Part shown: piece by piece, positions 63,602-64,000 of the stretch
Position numbering within the stretch: position 1 is the stretch's first letter
Layout: each line of letters opens with the position of its first letter
NCBI GenBank assembly: GCA_010093485.1
Contig: MU001499.1
Location: 1,255,397-1,319,396 of the forward strand
Direction of reading: 5' to 3'
From: Karstenula rhodostoma CBS 690.94
Taxonomy: Eukaryota > Ascomycota > Dothideomycetes > Pleosporales > Didymosphaeriaceae
DNA length: 64,000 nt
Made by a program: the position numbers and the translations under genes
Notes under the pieces: generated by a model
What the model was told of the DNA's origin: nothing
The model's input: only the letters and a program-made list of their open reading frames with translations
The model's database searches: none

Positions 63602-64000
63602 TGGGTTTGTTTGGAACAAGGGCATGGCGCGTACATATATCGCTTCAGCCTGTTCCCTAATGAGACCCCTCACCAGGGCACCCTTGGCAAAGCTCGCTCT
63701 CCAGCCTTGATCATATCGTGTACCTCACCTTCTGTGTGGTTCTGATCGCGACGCGTGGAGGAGCGCGCCACATCGTGTCTATGAGTTGTGGAGCCCTGGT
63801 CCTCTGCCAGTGCGACGCTATTCATAGCCCAATACGGAATAGCGCGAGATTCCTTCCTTCTTGCGAGAACACGCACCGTGTTTTCAACACCACAACTCGA
63901 CCCGAAAGCTCCAACCGCATATTCTCATTATCCTATGACCCTGGGAATACACCCAAGGTATACTTACAGTACTCCGCTAGGATATTGAGCCTGTCTCTGG
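63602..64000. other. Right-edge region
   Basis: About 400 bp with no recognised gene. Frames are short. A gene may begin beyond the edge. Confidence 0.5.

Overview
The window is about 64 kb of nuclear DNA from a filamentous ascomycete (Pezizomycotina). The genes are monocistronic on both strands and are cut by short GT-AG introns, mostly 43-97 nt, often with CTRAC-like branch points. Gene content (RPA190, PRP3, RPN6, CHL1, a GH131 enzyme, a Swi5-type factor, Zn2Cys6 factors) and general sequence character suggest Dothideomycetes, but the class is an inference. I found no tRNA, rRNA, CRISPR array, intact transposon or secondary-metabolite cluster.

Layout. 0-11.3 kb: 5' end of a Src1/Heh-type inner nuclear membrane gene, a secreted GH131 enzyme, a small acidic protein, and a giant repeat-rich coiled-coil gene holding a 125-base assembly gap. 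11.9-16.7 kb: proteasome lid subunit Rpn6 and an NAD(P)-dependent epimerase/reductase. 19.5-30.6 kb: a Vps62-like protein, the largest RNA polymerase I subunit (RPA190) divergent from splicing factor PRP3, and an alpha/beta hydrolase. 30.6-37.4 kb: a gene-poor stretch, partly AT-rich, with a minisatellite, an inverted repeat, decayed sequence and two small candidate genes (56 and 77 aa). 37.4-50.3 kb: allantoinase, a DUF1917 protein divergent from primase subunit PRI1, the ubiquitin-S27a fusion, a Swi5/Ace2-type C2H2 factor and a Zn2Cys6 factor. 51.8-64 kb: a PL7 alginate-lyase-like enzyme, a nine-exon C2H2 factor, Aip1, the Chl1 helicase and a single-pass membrane protein.

Most genes are conserved housekeeping functions: rRNA transcription, splicing, protein turnover, replication and cohesion, actin turnover, purine nitrogen recovery. 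Several neighbours share short divergent promoters (RPA190/PRP3, DUF1917/PRI1, AIP1/CHL1). The two secreted polysaccharide-active enzymes are unlinked.

The most unusual observations are two transcription-factor genes whose otherwise continuous reading frames are each broken by one stop codon. In both, the stop lies inside a very short GT...AG segment whose length is a multiple of three (15 and 12 nt). Nonsense mutation, sequence error, readthrough or abnormal tiny introns are all possible. Exon models were built by eye from frame continuity and splice consensus, and none was tested against transcripts or databases.
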